Assembly: GCF_900129565.1 (NCBI RefSeq)
Contig: NZ_FQWD01000004.1
Coordinates: 1-64,000, forward strand
Source of the DNA: Marisediminitalea aggregata
GTDB taxonomy: Bacteria; Pseudomonadota; Gammaproteobacteria; Enterobacterales; Alteromonadaceae
Direction: 5' to 3'
DNA length: 64,000 nt
The notes under the pieces are model-generated. The model worked only from the letters and a program-made list of their open reading frames with translations. It searched no databases and had not been told where the DNA came from. Below, in pieces: positions 36,932-48,258 of the stretch (the stretch's first letter is position 1; every line of letters begins with the position of its first letter). A program made the position numbers and the translations under genes.

Positions 36932-37345
36932 ATGTCTAAAGAGAAGCGACAATTTCAACGTCTGGCCATTGATATGAACGGCCTGCTTAATATCGCAGAA
37001 CATACCTTCAAAGTGAGGGTTCTCGATTTGTCATTGCAAGGCGTGAGAGTACGAGTGGACAGTGACAGCGCACTGGATATCAGCCAACCATTAACGTTAA
37101 CTATTCAGGCTAATGCAGACAGCCCTACCATTACCTTGTTCGGGCAGATTACCCATGTCCAGCATGAAGCAGAGCGCACACCCGCAGCTACCGTGCTAGG
37201 TATGCAGCTCACTCATATCCCATTGGAAGACTTAGGCGCGTTACGTCGGCTATTGCTGCTCAATAGCGGAGAACAGGACATGGACACCAACGAACTAATG
37301 ATTCTGCTCGATCGAATCGCCGACGCACTACCGGGCGCTTCCTAA
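36932..37345 (+). CDS. PilZ domain protein (probable c-di-GMP receptor)
   Basis: A 137-aa stand-alone PilZ protein. Both c-di-GMP-binding signatures are intact: RxxxR (RQFQR, 6-10) and DxSxxG (DLSLQG, 32-37). The C-terminal roughly 40 residues (LEDLGALRRLLLLNSGEQDM...) form a helix pair, possibly for dimerisation or partner binding. No catalytic domain. It converges on radA with only 6 bp between stops and shares the neighbourhood with a larger PilZ protein at 38907. The output is unknown. Confidence 0.9.
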   Translation: MSKEKRQFQRLAIDMNGLLNIAEHTFKVRVLDLSLQGVRVRVDSDSALDISQPLTLTIQANADSPTITLFGQITHVQHEAERTPAATVLGMQLTHIPLEDLGALRRLLLLNSGEQDMDTNELMILLDRIADALPGAS

Positions 37346-37351
37346 CCCGCC

Positions 37352-38719
37352 CTACTCCAGTGCTTCAAGCGCCTCACTTAACTTGGTAACGGGGATGACT
37401 TTCAACCCGTTTATAGGTTGTTTAGGGGCATTCGCCTTCGGCACGATAGCGCGCTTGAAGCCATGTTTCACCGCTTCGCTTAACCGCTCACTGCCGTTGG
37501 GAACAGGCCGGATTTCACCTGCCAGACCCACTTCTCCAAAAACAATAAGATCGCGGGGTAACGCCCGGTTGCGAAAGCTTGAAATCATCGCAACCAGCAG
37601 GGCTAAGTCGGCTGCAGTTTCCGCCACTTTAACGCCGCCCACCACATTGACAAATACGTCCTGATCGTTCATTTGCACATTGCCATGGCGATGCATCACT
37701 GCCAACAACATGGCTAAGCGGTTTTGCTCAAGCCCTACCGTAACCCGGCGTGGATTATTTAACGGGGAATAGTCTACCAATGCTTGTATCTCAACCAAAA
37801 TAGGCCGGGTGCCTTCCCATATCACCATCACTACGGAGCCAGGCGCCTGATTTTCATTTCGACTCAGGAAAATAGCAGAGGGATTCCCCACCTCTTTAAT
37901 GCCTTTCTCGGTCATCCCGAAAACACCCAACTCGTTCACCGCACCAAAGCGGTTTTTGTGACTTCGCAGGGTCCGGAAGCGACCATCGCTTTCCCCTTCC
38001 AGCATCATGGAGCAGTCGATACAGTGCTCCAGTACTTTCGGTCCTGCCAGACTGCCGTCTTTGGTAACGTGGCCAACAATAAACATGGCAATATGATGCT
38101 GTTTGGCAAACCGGGTAAGGTACGCCGCGCTTTCCCGCACCTGAGATACACTGCCGGGCGCTGACTGTACGTCACTGACATGCATTACCTGAATTGAATC
38201 GATAACCATAATCTGCGGTTTTTGTTTTAACGCTAAATCACAAATCAGTTCGACGTTGGTTTCTGCCAGCATCATTAGCTTGTCGTCGGGTAACCCCAGG
38301 CGTTTGGCTCGCATAGCGACCTGTTGCAGCGATTCTTCGCCAGTTACATACAAAGCGGATTTGCTGATGGCCTGCTGACACATCACCTGCAATAACAAGG
38401 TACTTTTACCAGCACCAGGTGAGCCACCGATCAGAATCGCTGAGCCCGGCACAATGCCGCCGCCGAGTACTCTGTCGAGTTCCTTGAACCCCGACCCGAA
38501 ACGCGGCAAGTCCTCAACATTGATTTCGTTGAGTACCTGAACCTGACTGGTGGTCTGCCCAGCGTATCCGGCTAAATTACCCCGCGCGGTGGACTTAGCA
38601 GGACTGACCACAAATTCAGCAATAGTATTCCAAGCCTTACATTCCGTACACTGGCCCTGCCAGCGAGGAAATTCAGCACCACAATCAGAACAGACAAAGG
38701 CAGTTTTACGTTTAGCCAT
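37352..38719 (-). CDS. radA: DNA repair protein RadA
   Basis: A RecA-like, Lon-like branch-migration ATPase acting in recombinational repair. 455 aa. The N-terminal C4 zinc finger (CSDCGAEFPRWQGQCTEC) is followed by a RecA-type core with Walker A GGSPGAGKSTLLLQ near 92 and the RadA-specific KNRFG motif (SHKNRFGAVNELG, about 255). The C-terminal Lon-like domain contains VNVVGGVKVAETAADLALL. Length agrees with the family (about 460). Confidence 0.97.
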   Translation of the reverse strand: MAKRKTAFVCSDCGAEFPRWQGQCTECKAWNTIAEFVVSPAKSTARGNLAGYAGQTTSQVQVLNEINVEDLPRFGSGFKELDRVLGGGIVPGSAILIGGSPGAGKSTLLLQVMCQQAISKSALYVTGEESLQQVAMRAKRLGLPDDKLMMLAETNVELICDLALKQKPQIMVIDSIQVMHVSDVQSAPGSVSQVRESAAYLTRFAKQHHIAMFIVGHVTKDGSLAGPKVLEHCIDCSMMLEGESDGRFRTLRSHKNRFGAVNELGVFGMTEKGIKEVGNPSAIFLSRNENQAPGSVVMVIWEGTRPILVEIQALVDYSPLNNPRRVTVGLEQNRLAMLLAVMHRHGNVQMNDQDVFVNVVGGVKVAETAADLALLVAMISSFRNRALPRDLIVFGEVGLAGEIRPVPNGSERLSEAVKHGFKRAIVPKANAPKQPINGLKVIPVTKLSEALEALE

Positions 38720-38906
38720 AAAATTGGTTGGTTTCCTTTTGGATACGTATTAATCTGGGATTCAATACAAAGGCATGTTCATTACCAGTGAGACAGGGAG
38801 GCGCAAACCGCATTTCCATTGATATCTCGTTAATTAATATCCAGCACTTGCCGATAAAAACGGTAATATAACAAAAACCTTCAGGGTAGACAGCAAGACC
38901 AAAGAT

Positions 38907-41429
38907 ATGAATCAGGATTTATCACAGTACGCGTCGGTTATTGAGCAACTCAAGCCCATGGTGAAAGAACCTGAGTTTAATCAGGTGTTGCAACAAATTG
39001 CCTCGCACATTCCAAAAGAAAAGCGTTTCCTGATCAAAATGGAGGTAAAGCGCCTCGCCCGCCCTTGTTTGCGCGCCATTGATTTGCGTGGCCAGGTTGA
39101 CGGCCAATGTAAACTTTACGAATACAATGGAATCAAGCACTACCTCGACGACGTTGCGATCGAAGTGTTTGAACAGCAAGTGCGAATTTTCGGGCTGTAT
39201 TGCTTCGGCGTATACGAAGCCGTTATGGCAACAGAGAACAACTTCAGAGTTATTCGGGAAAAGGCAGAAGCCCGCAACGAAAAAGAACAGGAAGTGGCTG
39301 ATAAGCCGAAGAATAGCCTGACACAATTTGATGTTATCAATATCGGATTATTAGACTATGCCAAGCGCAACGAAGAGCGTATGAACTTCGCTGTGGCGCT
39401 GGAGATCTTCACTGAAACCAATAACAGCCTGCGTGCTACCAGTGTGGATATTTCGTCTCACGGGTTGAAAATAAAGCTCTCGAAAGAGCAACTGTTTAAA
39501 CCCGGTGAAAAAATCGGCGTGTACTTTCGAGGCCTGGAAACAGAGTATTCTCTGGACAAGAAGCAAGCCATTAAATACCAGGTGGTGAGTATCTCCAGAA
39601 AGCAGGAGCACCAGTTCCTGCAAATGAAACGCCTGGCCGATGCCCCGAATAATGCATTTGACCAGTTCATCGACAAGTTTATTCACGGTAATAAGCGCCG
39701 CTATAAAGTGAATATGGACAACACCGTTGATGCCATCATCAACAAGTCGTGTGAACAGTACTTTTCACCCAGTTGTCCGACCCTGCCTGTTTATATCGAC
39801 GTAAATGAAGGCAGAGCCCTGCCCCGCTTTGCGATGGCCAATGAACTAAATCGACATATTCTGGGCTACTGGAATGATGAGGAAGATGAACTCCGATTGG
39901 GATATCTGCTAAATCAGGAGCGTATTCAATACCTGATTGAAAGTAAGGAAGACGTACCTACGCTGTTTATTTACGCGTTTAACCATATTCAAAACGGCAA
40001 GGTCTATTTTTATTCCGCCAGTCATATCGATCTGGCCCGCCATGAAAAGTTGCGGAATTTATTTTTAGGATTTGGTGCCCGCAAGGTCAGCTGGCGGGTC
40101 TTTAAAATAAGCCTGAGCAACATGTCTCCTAAGCAGGCTTATGCGCCGCTGTCGCTGCCCGACGAAGTGGGCACCAAAGTGAAGCGACAAAATGCAAAAC
40201 CGGCCCCGCGGTTGATGGCAAAACTCAAAAACCTGGCCTATATCGCGCAGATCACCGACATTACATCCGACGCCGAGCAACTGCTGTTCAGTCAGATAAA
40301 AATCGATCGCAGCCAGCTAAAAGCGCTTAAGCTATTCGGTCACGCCCGCAATCGTCCGCCCTTCCCGGTAAAAGCATTTCGCTACAAGTTTCATGAACAG
40401 CGTATGGAAACCCGCTATTTATTGCGGACCTCCGTAAATTTGCATGCCCGAGGGCAAACCATTACCGGCGTGAGTGAAGACATTTCCATTAATGGACTTC
40501 GCATCGAAATTGAAGGTGAGTATCACGGTGATGTAAATATGCGCGTAGTACTGGCGTTCCCGAAACTGCAGGAATTGACCAGTAAATTTGACGTATCAAA
40601 CCTGCAATACCGTGTGGTGCATGTGAGTGGTGACAAAAACATTTTACACCTTCGCACTGTCGCCGGTGAAGACGGGTTATCTGCCCGAACGTTTTTTGCC
40701 GAACTCATTAAGAGCAATAAAGCATCGCTGAAGACCTATCCGGATGAAGAAGAAATCCCCGGCATTGGCCATGCCTTGCGATGTATTAATGCTAAAAACC
40801 CGGCAACGCTCGCGTTTGTGTTGTCTAAGACAAGTGGACGCTACCATCCTCAGGTGGGTGTACTGGGCGAGACCAGTCCCAGACTCAAAAACCTGTGCGG
40901 GCACTTTGCAGAACAGAATAAACTGAATCTGGAAGTATTTTTCCGCGATCGCCACTTAGATGCTCCCTTCGTTCAACATGCGATAAAGCAAGTGAAAACA
41001 GAGCATCAACCAGTGATGCGAGAACTGTTCGTTGCATTTAAACCGACTGAGAAGGATCCTCGCGCCGCTATCGACGCGCGCTACGAGCACCGCTTTAGTT
41101 CCCACGACGCACAAAAACAGTTTATCGCCGATACACTAAAAGACGGGCAATTCATTGCTATGTCTGTATCGGTGACGACCACCGGTAAACCCGATCTGGA
41201 AATGCTGCAGTCGGAAATTAATTACATTGGCGTTTATGCTATTCACCGCGCTAAAGAGCTGGAAGAGCGTTTGTGGAGTATTGGTGCTTGCGTACACGCT
41301 GTCGATATTACCGATGAGGTATTATTGCGCTTCGGATTTGATTTACAGGAAGTGCAGGCTAACTATCAAACACCCAGCCAGCATGCTATTGAGCCCAGCG
41401 GTATCAAGGCCTTGTTAAAGAGCGGCTAG
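38907..41429 (+). CDS. Large tandem PilZ domain protein
   Basis: An 840-aa soluble protein with two complete PilZ domains: RNEER (154-158) with DISSHG (181-186), and RMETR (499-503) with DISING (525-530). The N-terminal roughly 140 residues contain a third, degenerate PilZ-like barrel (CKLYEYNGIKHYLDDVAIEV). No enzymatic motif. From memory a comparable multi-PilZ protein (PlzC) lies beside radA in Vibrio cholerae, so this may be a conserved radA-linked c-di-GMP receptor. Stop and terminator overlap. Two intact sites suggest it binds two or more ligand dimers; the output pathway is unknown. Confidence 0.88.
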   Translation: MNQDLSQYASVIEQLKPMVKEPEFNQVLQQIASHIPKEKRFLIKMEVKRLARPCLRAIDLRGQVDGQCKLYEYNGIKHYLDDVAIEVFEQQVRIFGLYCFGVYEAVMATENNFRVIREKAEARNEKEQEVADKPKNSLTQFDVINIGLLDYAKRNEERMNFAVALEIFTETNNSLRATSVDISSHGLKIKLSKEQLFKPGEKIGVYFRGLETEYSLDKKQAIKYQVVSISRKQEHQFLQMKRLADAPNNAFDQFIDKFIHGNKRRYKVNMDNTVDAIINKSCEQYFSPSCPTLPVYIDVNEGRALPRFAMANELNRHILGYWNDEEDELRLGYLLNQERIQYLIESKEDVPTLFIYAFNHIQNGKVYFYSASHIDLARHEKLRNLFLGFGARKVSWRVFKISLSNMSPKQAYAPLSLPDEVGTKVKRQNAKPAPRLMAKLKNLAYIAQITDITSDAEQLLFSQIKIDRSQLKALKLFGHARNRPPFPVKAFRYKFHEQRMETRYLLRTSVNLHARGQTITGVSEDISINGLRIEIEGEYHGDVNMRVVLAFPKLQELTSKFDVSNLQYRVVHVSGDKNILHLRTVAGEDGLSARTFFAELIKSNKASLKTYPDEEEIPGIGHALRCINAKNPATLAFVLSKTSGRYHPQVGVLGETSPRLKNLCGHFAEQNKLNLEVFFRDRHLDAPFVQHAIKQVKTEHQPVMRELFVAFKPTEKDPRAAIDARYEHRFSSHDAQKQFIADTLKDGQFIAMSVSVTTTGKPDLEMLQSEINYIGVYAIHRAKELEERLWSIGACVHAVDITDEVLLRFGFDLQEVQANYQTPSQHAIEPSGIKALLKSG

Positions 41430-41445
41430 TACAAAGCCGCTTTAT
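41421..41445 (+). terminator. Probable terminator overlapping the stop of the tandem PilZ gene
   Basis: AGCGGCT / AGCCGCT (41421-41427 with 41435-41441), 7-nt loop containing the stop codon, then TTATT. A short stem and modest T-tract, hence moderate confidence. Confidence 0.5.
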
Positions 41446-41463
41446 TACGGAAAACATCAAGAG

Positions 41464-41490
41464 GTAGCCAGACAGCAAGTGCCTGGCTAC
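41464..41490 (-). terminator. Possible terminator after groEL
   Basis: GTAGCCAG / CTGGCTAC with an 11-nt loop, 14 bp after the groEL stop on the minus strand. Followed by CTCTTGATGTTTTC, so the U-run is weak. Confidence 0.4.
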
Positions 41491-41503
41491 ATTAGAGTAC
41501 GAG

Positions 41504-43443
<1,940 letters not shown>

Positions 43444-43509
43444 TGCTTTTTTCTCCAAAAAAGTTGAACTAACAGATAATATTTCTGGGTTATATGCACC
43501 CAATCCAGC

Positions 43510-43538
43510 AAATAAGGTCACGCTGTTTTTGTTTCAAT
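43510..43538 (-). promoter_or_regulatory. Sigma-32 heat-shock promoter candidate of groESL
   Basis: The minus strand reads ATTGAAA (43532-43538), a 14-bp spacer and CCTTATTT (43510-43517), against CTTGAAA-N13-15-CCCCATNT. The -35 is near-perfect and the -10 matches six of eight. No CIRCE element (TTAGCACTC/GAGTGCTAA) is present, so control looks RpoH-based rather than HrcA-based. Confidence 0.62.
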
Positions 43539-43655
43539 AGTGAGAATTTGTAACTTTTTTTTATAAAAAAATAATTTTTAAGAATAAAAAATCATCTGCA
43601 AATAAGGCAGTTATGCGTTAACGTTAAAGTGTTCAATAGCGAAACTGAGGTGACT

Positions 43656-44252
43656 ATGCAACAACAGCCAAACCTTATTTTTGAACAACAACTTTCCAAT
43701 TATTTTCGTGAACAACTGGAAGAATTGGCCAACATGTTTGAGCCCTCCCCGCAGGAAGATACGCTTTGGTATATTGGCAACCTGCTGGCGCGTTTCGGAA
43801 ATAGCAGTACGCTATACAGTTATCAGGATGGGCGTTTTGGAGTGCGTCCCCTCGCTTTGCTTTACAAGGACGCTTTGGACACTCCAATTGCGCGCCAACG
43901 TTGTTTATTTTTACGTCAACTAGGCGACCTGGCGTTATTTATAGGGGCTTTGTTTCCGCAAAATTACGCCCGCCGGGGGATTAAAAAAGATTATTTTGTA
44001 GGAATGGGGACCGCTGCATACGATTACCTGTCGATACACGCCAGAGACTACCAACATGTATTTGCTGAACTAGCCACCACGTTCCATGACATGCTGGAAC
44101 TGGTTGCTCGCGCAGGGAATAGACAGCAAGGTTTTGATATGTCCGATATTTTGGCAGTATATGAACGTTGGAGGAAAAGTGGCGACCCGTTTTTAGCGTC
44201 TCAACTGGCGAAAATGGGTATCCAGCTCACCCCTGATACGCCGTCTCAATAA
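43656..44252 (+). CDS. Hypothetical protein
   Basis: A 198-aa soluble, mostly helical protein that I cannot assign. The ATG at 43656 (MQQQPNLIFEQQLSNYFREQ) was chosen because GAGGTGA lies directly upstream. Notable segments are DTLWYIGNLLARFGNSSTLY, RCLFLRQLGDLALFIGALFP and a central KKDYFVGMGTAAYDYLS with many aromatics. No signal peptide or membrane helix. It is divergent from groESL across an AT-rich gap (43551-43600) that could hold promoters for both. It may be a small regulator, but that is speculation. Confidence 0.7.
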   Translation: MQQQPNLIFEQQLSNYFREQLEELANMFEPSPQEDTLWYIGNLLARFGNSSTLYSYQDGRFGVRPLALLYKDALDTPIARQRCLFLRQLGDLALFIGALFPQNYARRGIKKDYFVGMGTAAYDYLSIHARDYQHVFAELATTFHDMLELVARAGNRQQGFDMSDILAVYERWRKSGDPFLASQLAKMGIQLTPDTPSQ

Positions 44253-44338
44253 CGCTAACTCCGCTATCAGTGGCGCGCGCCGTATTTACAATGGCGCGCT
44301 CCGACTAGTACGCATGGTTTGCAATAATTAAATGTTGC

Positions 44339-45355
44339 TTACGGGCACAAATACGCCAGCATGGCGTCTAATCCAGAATAACGGATAGCGGCATTAGCCT
44401 GCGCATTCACAATAGGCTTGGCCTCAAATGCAACGCCCAACGCGGCAACGTCCATCATTTTAAGGTCGTTGGCACCGTCGCCCATCGCAACCGTCTGGTG
44501 CATAGGAATATCCCACTTCGCTGCCAACGCTTTCACCGTTTCGGCTTTTACTTCTGCATCAACAATATCACCAATGACGTTACCGGTAAGCACGCCATTT
44601 TCTTCAGCCAGCACGTTGGCCCGGCTGGCATCAAGACCAAGTCGCTCTTCCAGATAACCGGCAAAGTAGGTAAACCCGCCTGACGCAATAGCCACTTTCC
44701 AGCCATTTGCCTTTAGCACTTCCAGCAGTTTAGATAAGCCCGGCATTAACGGAATACTGTTTCGGATCTGCGCTAACTGACTAACCTGCACACCGTCCAG
44801 GCACGCTACGCGGGAAATCAAACTGTCTTTAAACGCCAGCTCGCCACGCATTGCCTGCTCTGTTACGGCTGCAACCTTGTCTCCAAGACCCGCCAGCTTC
44901 GCGATCTCATCAATGCACTCAATCTGAATAACCGTGGAATCCATGTCCATGACCAACAAGCCGGGTTCAGAAAGTTTCGGGGTATGCTCAAGCAGTGCAA
45001 TTTCGCAGTGATGCTGTTCTGCTGTTTTGGCAATAACGGCTTTTACCAGCTCATCGTCATCGCAGCTATGGTCAACCGCAGCGACCACAACGGTGTGATT
45101 TAACAGTTCATCGAAAGGGTGCAATGAAAAGCTGTGCACGCTCAGTGCTGCTGACAGGTTTTGCTGAATATCTGCCACCTGTTGAAGCGTTAGCGCCTGA
45201 CTTTGAATGACTAATCTTGCATCAGTACTGCGGCCCTGGACCTGCTGTAATTGTGCGGAAGATTGATCCCAACTAAGATTCTGATACTCTGCTAACACAG
45301 AACGAAGGAAAGCAGCACTGTTTAGTGCAGGCTCAGCTATGACGAGTGGTTGCAA
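44339..45355 (-). CDS. serB: Phosphoserine phosphatase
   Basis: The last step of serine synthesis, hydrolysing O-phosphoserine. 338 aa. The N-terminal roughly 120 residues form an ACT-like region. The HAD catalytic core begins VMDMDSTVIQIECIDEIA (nucleophile DxDxT near 137) and later has IASGGFTYFAGYLEERLG, the Lys region and MGDGANDLKMM. Divergent from the YtjB-like gene, an arrangement also seen in E. coli (serB/ytjB). Confidence 0.96.
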   Translation of the reverse strand: MQPLVIAEPALNSAAFLRSVLAEYQNLSWDQSSAQLQQVQGRSTDARLVIQSQALTLQQVADIQQNLSAALSVHSFSLHPFDELLNHTVVVAAVDHSCDDDELVKAVIAKTAEQHHCEIALLEHTPKLSEPGLLVMDMDSTVIQIECIDEIAKLAGLGDKVAAVTEQAMRGELAFKDSLISRVACLDGVQVSQLAQIRNSIPLMPGLSKLLEVLKANGWKVAIASGGFTYFAGYLEERLGLDASRANVLAEENGVLTGNVIGDIVDAEVKAETVKALAAKWDIPMHQTVAMGDGANDLKMMDVAALGVAFEAKPIVNAQANAAIRYSGLDAMLAYLCP

Positions 45356-45459
45356 AATGATGGGTCCTGTTTGACTAACAACAAAATGTGCCCAATCCTA
45401 ACGGATCAGCGCCGCCGGTGAAATCCTTCCACTACATTAATTTCAGTGTTTTTCGCTAT

Positions 45460-45903
45460 ATGACATACATAAAATCAGCTTTTCATACGCCAACACGGGT
45501 ACTAACAAAACTTTCGCGCCGTTCCTGGTTATTCGGCATTGTAGTTTTGTTGACAGGCTTCCTGTTAAGTATGTCGCTAATTTCTCCTTCGGCTCCCACT
45601 TCTCAGGCAGAAAAACTGGTAGTTCATTACACCGCTCTGCTAGAGCAAAGCACACAGGAAAATGACACTGATGCGCTAAATCGAACCCTAGCGACACTGA
45701 TGTTAGAAGAGTCAGTAATAGCTGCCAGTGTTTTCAGCCCTGCAGGAGAGCAACTAGCCCACAGTGGCAAGGTCGACACTTTCGTTGGTATGGTCAGAAC
45801 TGAACCAGCTTTGCAGTCGGTATTTACCCCGATAATTGCGGAAGATACACAACAGGTCGTGGGCTATTTATCTATACTTTACCGCCCAAACACCGACAGA
45901 TAA
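45460..45903 (+). CDS. YtjB (Smp/AhpA)-family membrane protein
   Basis: A 147-aa protein from the ATG at 45460 (MTYIKSAFHTPTRV); an upstream ATG at 45388 would give 171 aa, and neither has a strong RBS. One transmembrane helix (LFGIVVLLTGFLLSMSLISP) is followed by a periplasmic domain (EKLVVHYTALLEQSTQENDTDALNR..., VFSPAGEQLAHSGKV), the outline of the SMP_2/YtjB family. It sits divergently from serB as in enterobacteria. The function is poorly known. Its 3' end overlaps that of tatD by 25 bp on the opposite strand. Confidence 0.72.
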   Translation: MTYIKSAFHTPTRVLTKLSRRSWLFGIVVLLTGFLLSMSLISPSAPTSQAEKLVVHYTALLEQSTQENDTDALNRTLATLMLEESVIAASVFSPAGEQLAHSGKVDTFVGMVRTEPALQSVFTPIIAEDTQQVVGYLSILYRPNTDR

Positions 45904-46640
45904 TTCTTACTGGTAACCTCGTCAATATCTTCCACCGAGGTGTGCTTCAATTCAGCAAGAGCCTGACACACGTCAGGTAAATACACAGGGGCATTGCGCT
46001 CACCTTGTCTGCCGCACATGGGCATATCCGGTGCATCAGTCTCAAGCAGCAGGCTCTCCAAAGGGAGTTTGGCTATTGTTTGCCGCGTCTTTTGTGCTCT
46101 GGGATAGGTAATTGTGCCGCCAACACCAATGCAAAACCCCAAATCCGTATAGGCCTTCGCTGCTTCCAGGCTACCAGAGAAGGCATGTATCACACCACCG
46201 TATTGAAAGCGGCAGCGTTTTAGGGACTCAATCAGTAAATGGTGGGACTTTCGATGATGCAGTATCACCGGCAGCTGATATTGAGTAGCCATCGACAGCT
46301 GTTTTTCAAACACCTGTTGTTGGCACTGGATTGGCGTGTTTAGACTGGCATCGATGCCGATTTCGCCCAGTGCCACCAATGATGCTGTTGATTGTTTGAG
46401 GCGCGCATCGAGACGAGCCAAAACCGGCTCTGCATCGTCAGGTAAGAAATAGGGGTGAAGCCCGAAAGCGATGTCTATTTCAGCAACAGTTTGCGTCATG
46501 GCAAGCTGCTTATCCCAACCCGCTTCAGTGGTGCCTGGCACCAAAAAGCGTGTTACGCCCCTGGCTTTGGCAGCCTCAATTTGTTGCAGCCAGTCGTTGT
46601 CAAAGGCAGCGAGATCAAGATGACAGTGCGAGTCGATCAT
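45879..46640 (-). CDS. TatD family metal-dependent hydrolase
   Basis: A 253-aa TIM-barrel amidohydrolase-fold protein. Metal ligands: MIDSHCHLD (HxH at 4-6), the Glu in ALGEIGID, HHRK, VIHAFSGS and LLETDAPDMP. Members act as 3'-5' exonucleases or quality-control D-aminoacyl hydrolases; the paralogue (TatD, YcfH or YjjV) cannot be fixed here, though closeness to serB resembles E. coli yjjV. It overlaps the convergent ytjB-like gene. Confidence 0.92.
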   Translation of the reverse strand: MIDSHCHLDLAAFDNDWLQQIEAAKARGVTRFLVPGTTEAGWDKQLAMTQTVAEIDIAFGLHPYFLPDDAEPVLARLDARLKQSTASLVALGEIGIDASLNTPIQCQQQVFEKQLSMATQYQLPVILHHRKSHHLLIESLKRCRFQYGGVIHAFSGSLEAAKAYTDLGFCIGVGGTITYPRAQKTRQTIAKLPLESLLLETDAPDMPMCGRQGERNAPVYLPDVCQALAELKHTSVEDIDEVTSKNYLSVFGR

Positions 46641-46661
46641 GGCCTGAAGAACGCAACGGCA

Positions 46662-47300
46662 CTAGGGCATGAGTCGCTGGGTTGACCAACCTGCTTCTGC
46701 ATCAAATCGATATTCGAAGCGATCGTGCAGACGATTTTCTCCGCCCTGCCAGAACTCGATTTGTGAGGGTTTTACTTTGAAGCCGCCCCAGAAATCCGGT
46801 AACGGAATATCTTTATTGGCAAATTTGTCTTTCATTTGCTTGAACTGTGTCATCAGCAATTCGCGGCTCGAAATCGGCTGACTTTGCTGTGACGCCCATG
46901 CGGCCAATTGAGAATCTTTTGGACGAGACAGGAAATACTTTGCATTTTGTGCCACAGACAGCTTTTCTGCTACGCCACAAACACGTACCTGCCGCTCCAT
47001 GAAAAACCACGGGAAGTGCAATGATATTTTGGGGTTCTCAGCCAGTTCTTTGGCCTTACGGCTACCCAGATTGGTGTAAAACACAAAGCCGTCGTGGTCA
47101 TAGTCTTTCAGCAGCACGATACGTTGGGAGGGTTGACCACTAGCGTCTACAGTGGCGACTGTCATTGCCGTCGGATCGGGGATTTTCGCATCGATTGCTT
47201 CACCTAACCATTGCTTAAACAAATCAATGGGGTGCTGCGTTAACGCCTCTTCGGTGAGTCGCCCCATGGAATACTGACGTCGCATATCGGCAATCGACAT
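46662..47300 (-). CDS. pdxH: Pyridoxamine 5'-phosphate oxidase
   Basis: An FMN enzyme that oxidises pyridoxine/pyridoxamine 5'-phosphate to PLP. 212 aa (E. coli 218). Conserved PTAMTVATVDASGQPSQRIV, KDYDHDGFVFYTNLGSRKA and the C-terminal WQGGENRLHDRFEY. It lies 22 bp downstream of era, in the position often held by recO-pdxJ in gammaproteobacteria. Confidence 0.95.
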   Translation of the reverse strand: MSIADMRRQYSMGRLTEEALTQHPIDLFKQWLGEAIDAKIPDPTAMTVATVDASGQPSQRIVLLKDYDHDGFVFYTNLGSRKAKELAENPKISLHFPWFFMERQVRVCGVAEKLSVAQNAKYFLSRPKDSQLAAWASQQSQPISSRELLMTQFKQMKDKFANKDIPLPDFWGGFKVKPSQIEFWQGGENRLHDRFEYRFDAEAGWSTQRLMP

Positions 47301-47322
47301 GATTTTCTCCTAACTAACGCGC

Positions 47323-48258
47323 TTAATCTTCGCCATACCCTAGTGAACGCAGGGCACGTTCATCATCAGCCCAGCCAGATTTTACTTTTACCCAAAGTTC
47401 CAAAAACACTTTGTTGTCGAACAGGCGCTCCATATCCAGTCTTGCCTGCTCGCCAATGGTTTTCAGGTGCTTACCGCCTTTCCCGATCACCATGCGTTTT
47501 TGCGTTTCCCTTTCTACCAAAATCAATCCGTTAATTCTGTATACCCCGTTCTCAGCCAGCTTAAACTGTTCTATTTCCACGGTAGTGGAATAAGGCAGCT
47601 CATCGCCCGTGAATCGCATCAGTTTTTCGCGAATAATTTCGGCGGCCATAAAGCGGCTTGAGCGGTCGGTTATATAGTCTTCCGGGAAATAAAACTCGCT
47701 CTCTGGCTGACGTTTACGCACCAGTTCACGCAAGCGATCAACCTGTTTGGTTTGCTTTGCGCTCAGCGGAATGATTTCTTCAAAGTCATGCTTTTGCTGC
47801 AGTACCTGTAAATGCGCGATCAGGTCGTCAGGATTAGCCACTTTGTCTTGCTTGTTCACCACCAGAATGCACGGTAACCCTGACTGTTTTACCTTGGTCA
47901 GTACCATGTCATCGTCGTTGTTCCAGCGCGTGCCCTCAACCACAAACAAAATCAGGCTGACTTCGCCTAATGAGCTTGCCGCCGCCCGGTTCATTAAGCG
48001 GTTTATGGCACGTTTTTCTTCGCTGTGCAGTCCCGGCGTATCAACATAGACGGTCTGGCAATCACCGTCGGTATCAATACCCAGTATACGGTGACGGGTG
48101 GTTTGCGGCTTGCGGGAAGTAATACTGACTTTTTGCCCCAGCAAACGGTTCAGCAGTGTTGATTTACCCACATTTGGGCGGCCTACGATAGCAACCAGGC
48201 CACAACGGGTATTGCCTTGTGGCGAATCAGGTAATTCAGGCTGTTCAAAATCAGTCAT
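47323..48258 (-). CDS. era: GTPase Era
   Basis: A ribosome-assembly GTPase that binds the 3' end of 16S rRNA. 311 aa. G1 [13 protein letters not shown]3 DTPGLH and G4 NKQDKV. The C-terminal KH domain has the GXXG loop in [19 protein letters not shown]. Its start overlaps the rnc stop by 8 bp. recO, normally next, is not present; pdxH follows. Confidence 0.97.
   Translation of the reverse strand: MTDFEQPELPDSPQGNTRCGLVAIVGRPNVGKSTLLNRLLGQKVSITSRKPQTTRHRILGIDTDGDCQTVYVDTPGLHSEEKRAINRLMNRAAASSLGEVSLILFVVEGTRWNNDDDMVLTKVKQSGLPCILVVNKQDKVANPDDLIAHLQVLQQKHDFEEIIPLSAKQTKQVDRLRELVRKRQPESEFYFPEDYITDRSSRFMAAEIIREKLMRFTGDELPYSTTVEIEQFKLAENGVYRINGLILVERETQKRMVIGKGGKHLKTIGEQARLDMERLFDNKVFLELWVKVKSGWADDERALRSLGYGED

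Noticed and set aside
43444..43655. CIRCE/HrcA element for groESL
   Set aside because: TTAGCACTC-N9-GAGTGCTAA is not present. A TGGGT/ACCCA pair is too short and spaced wrongly.
44253..44338. GGCGCGC repeats after the hypothetical gene
   Set aside because: Short GC-rich repeats with no U-run or stable stem-loop that I can defend as a terminator.
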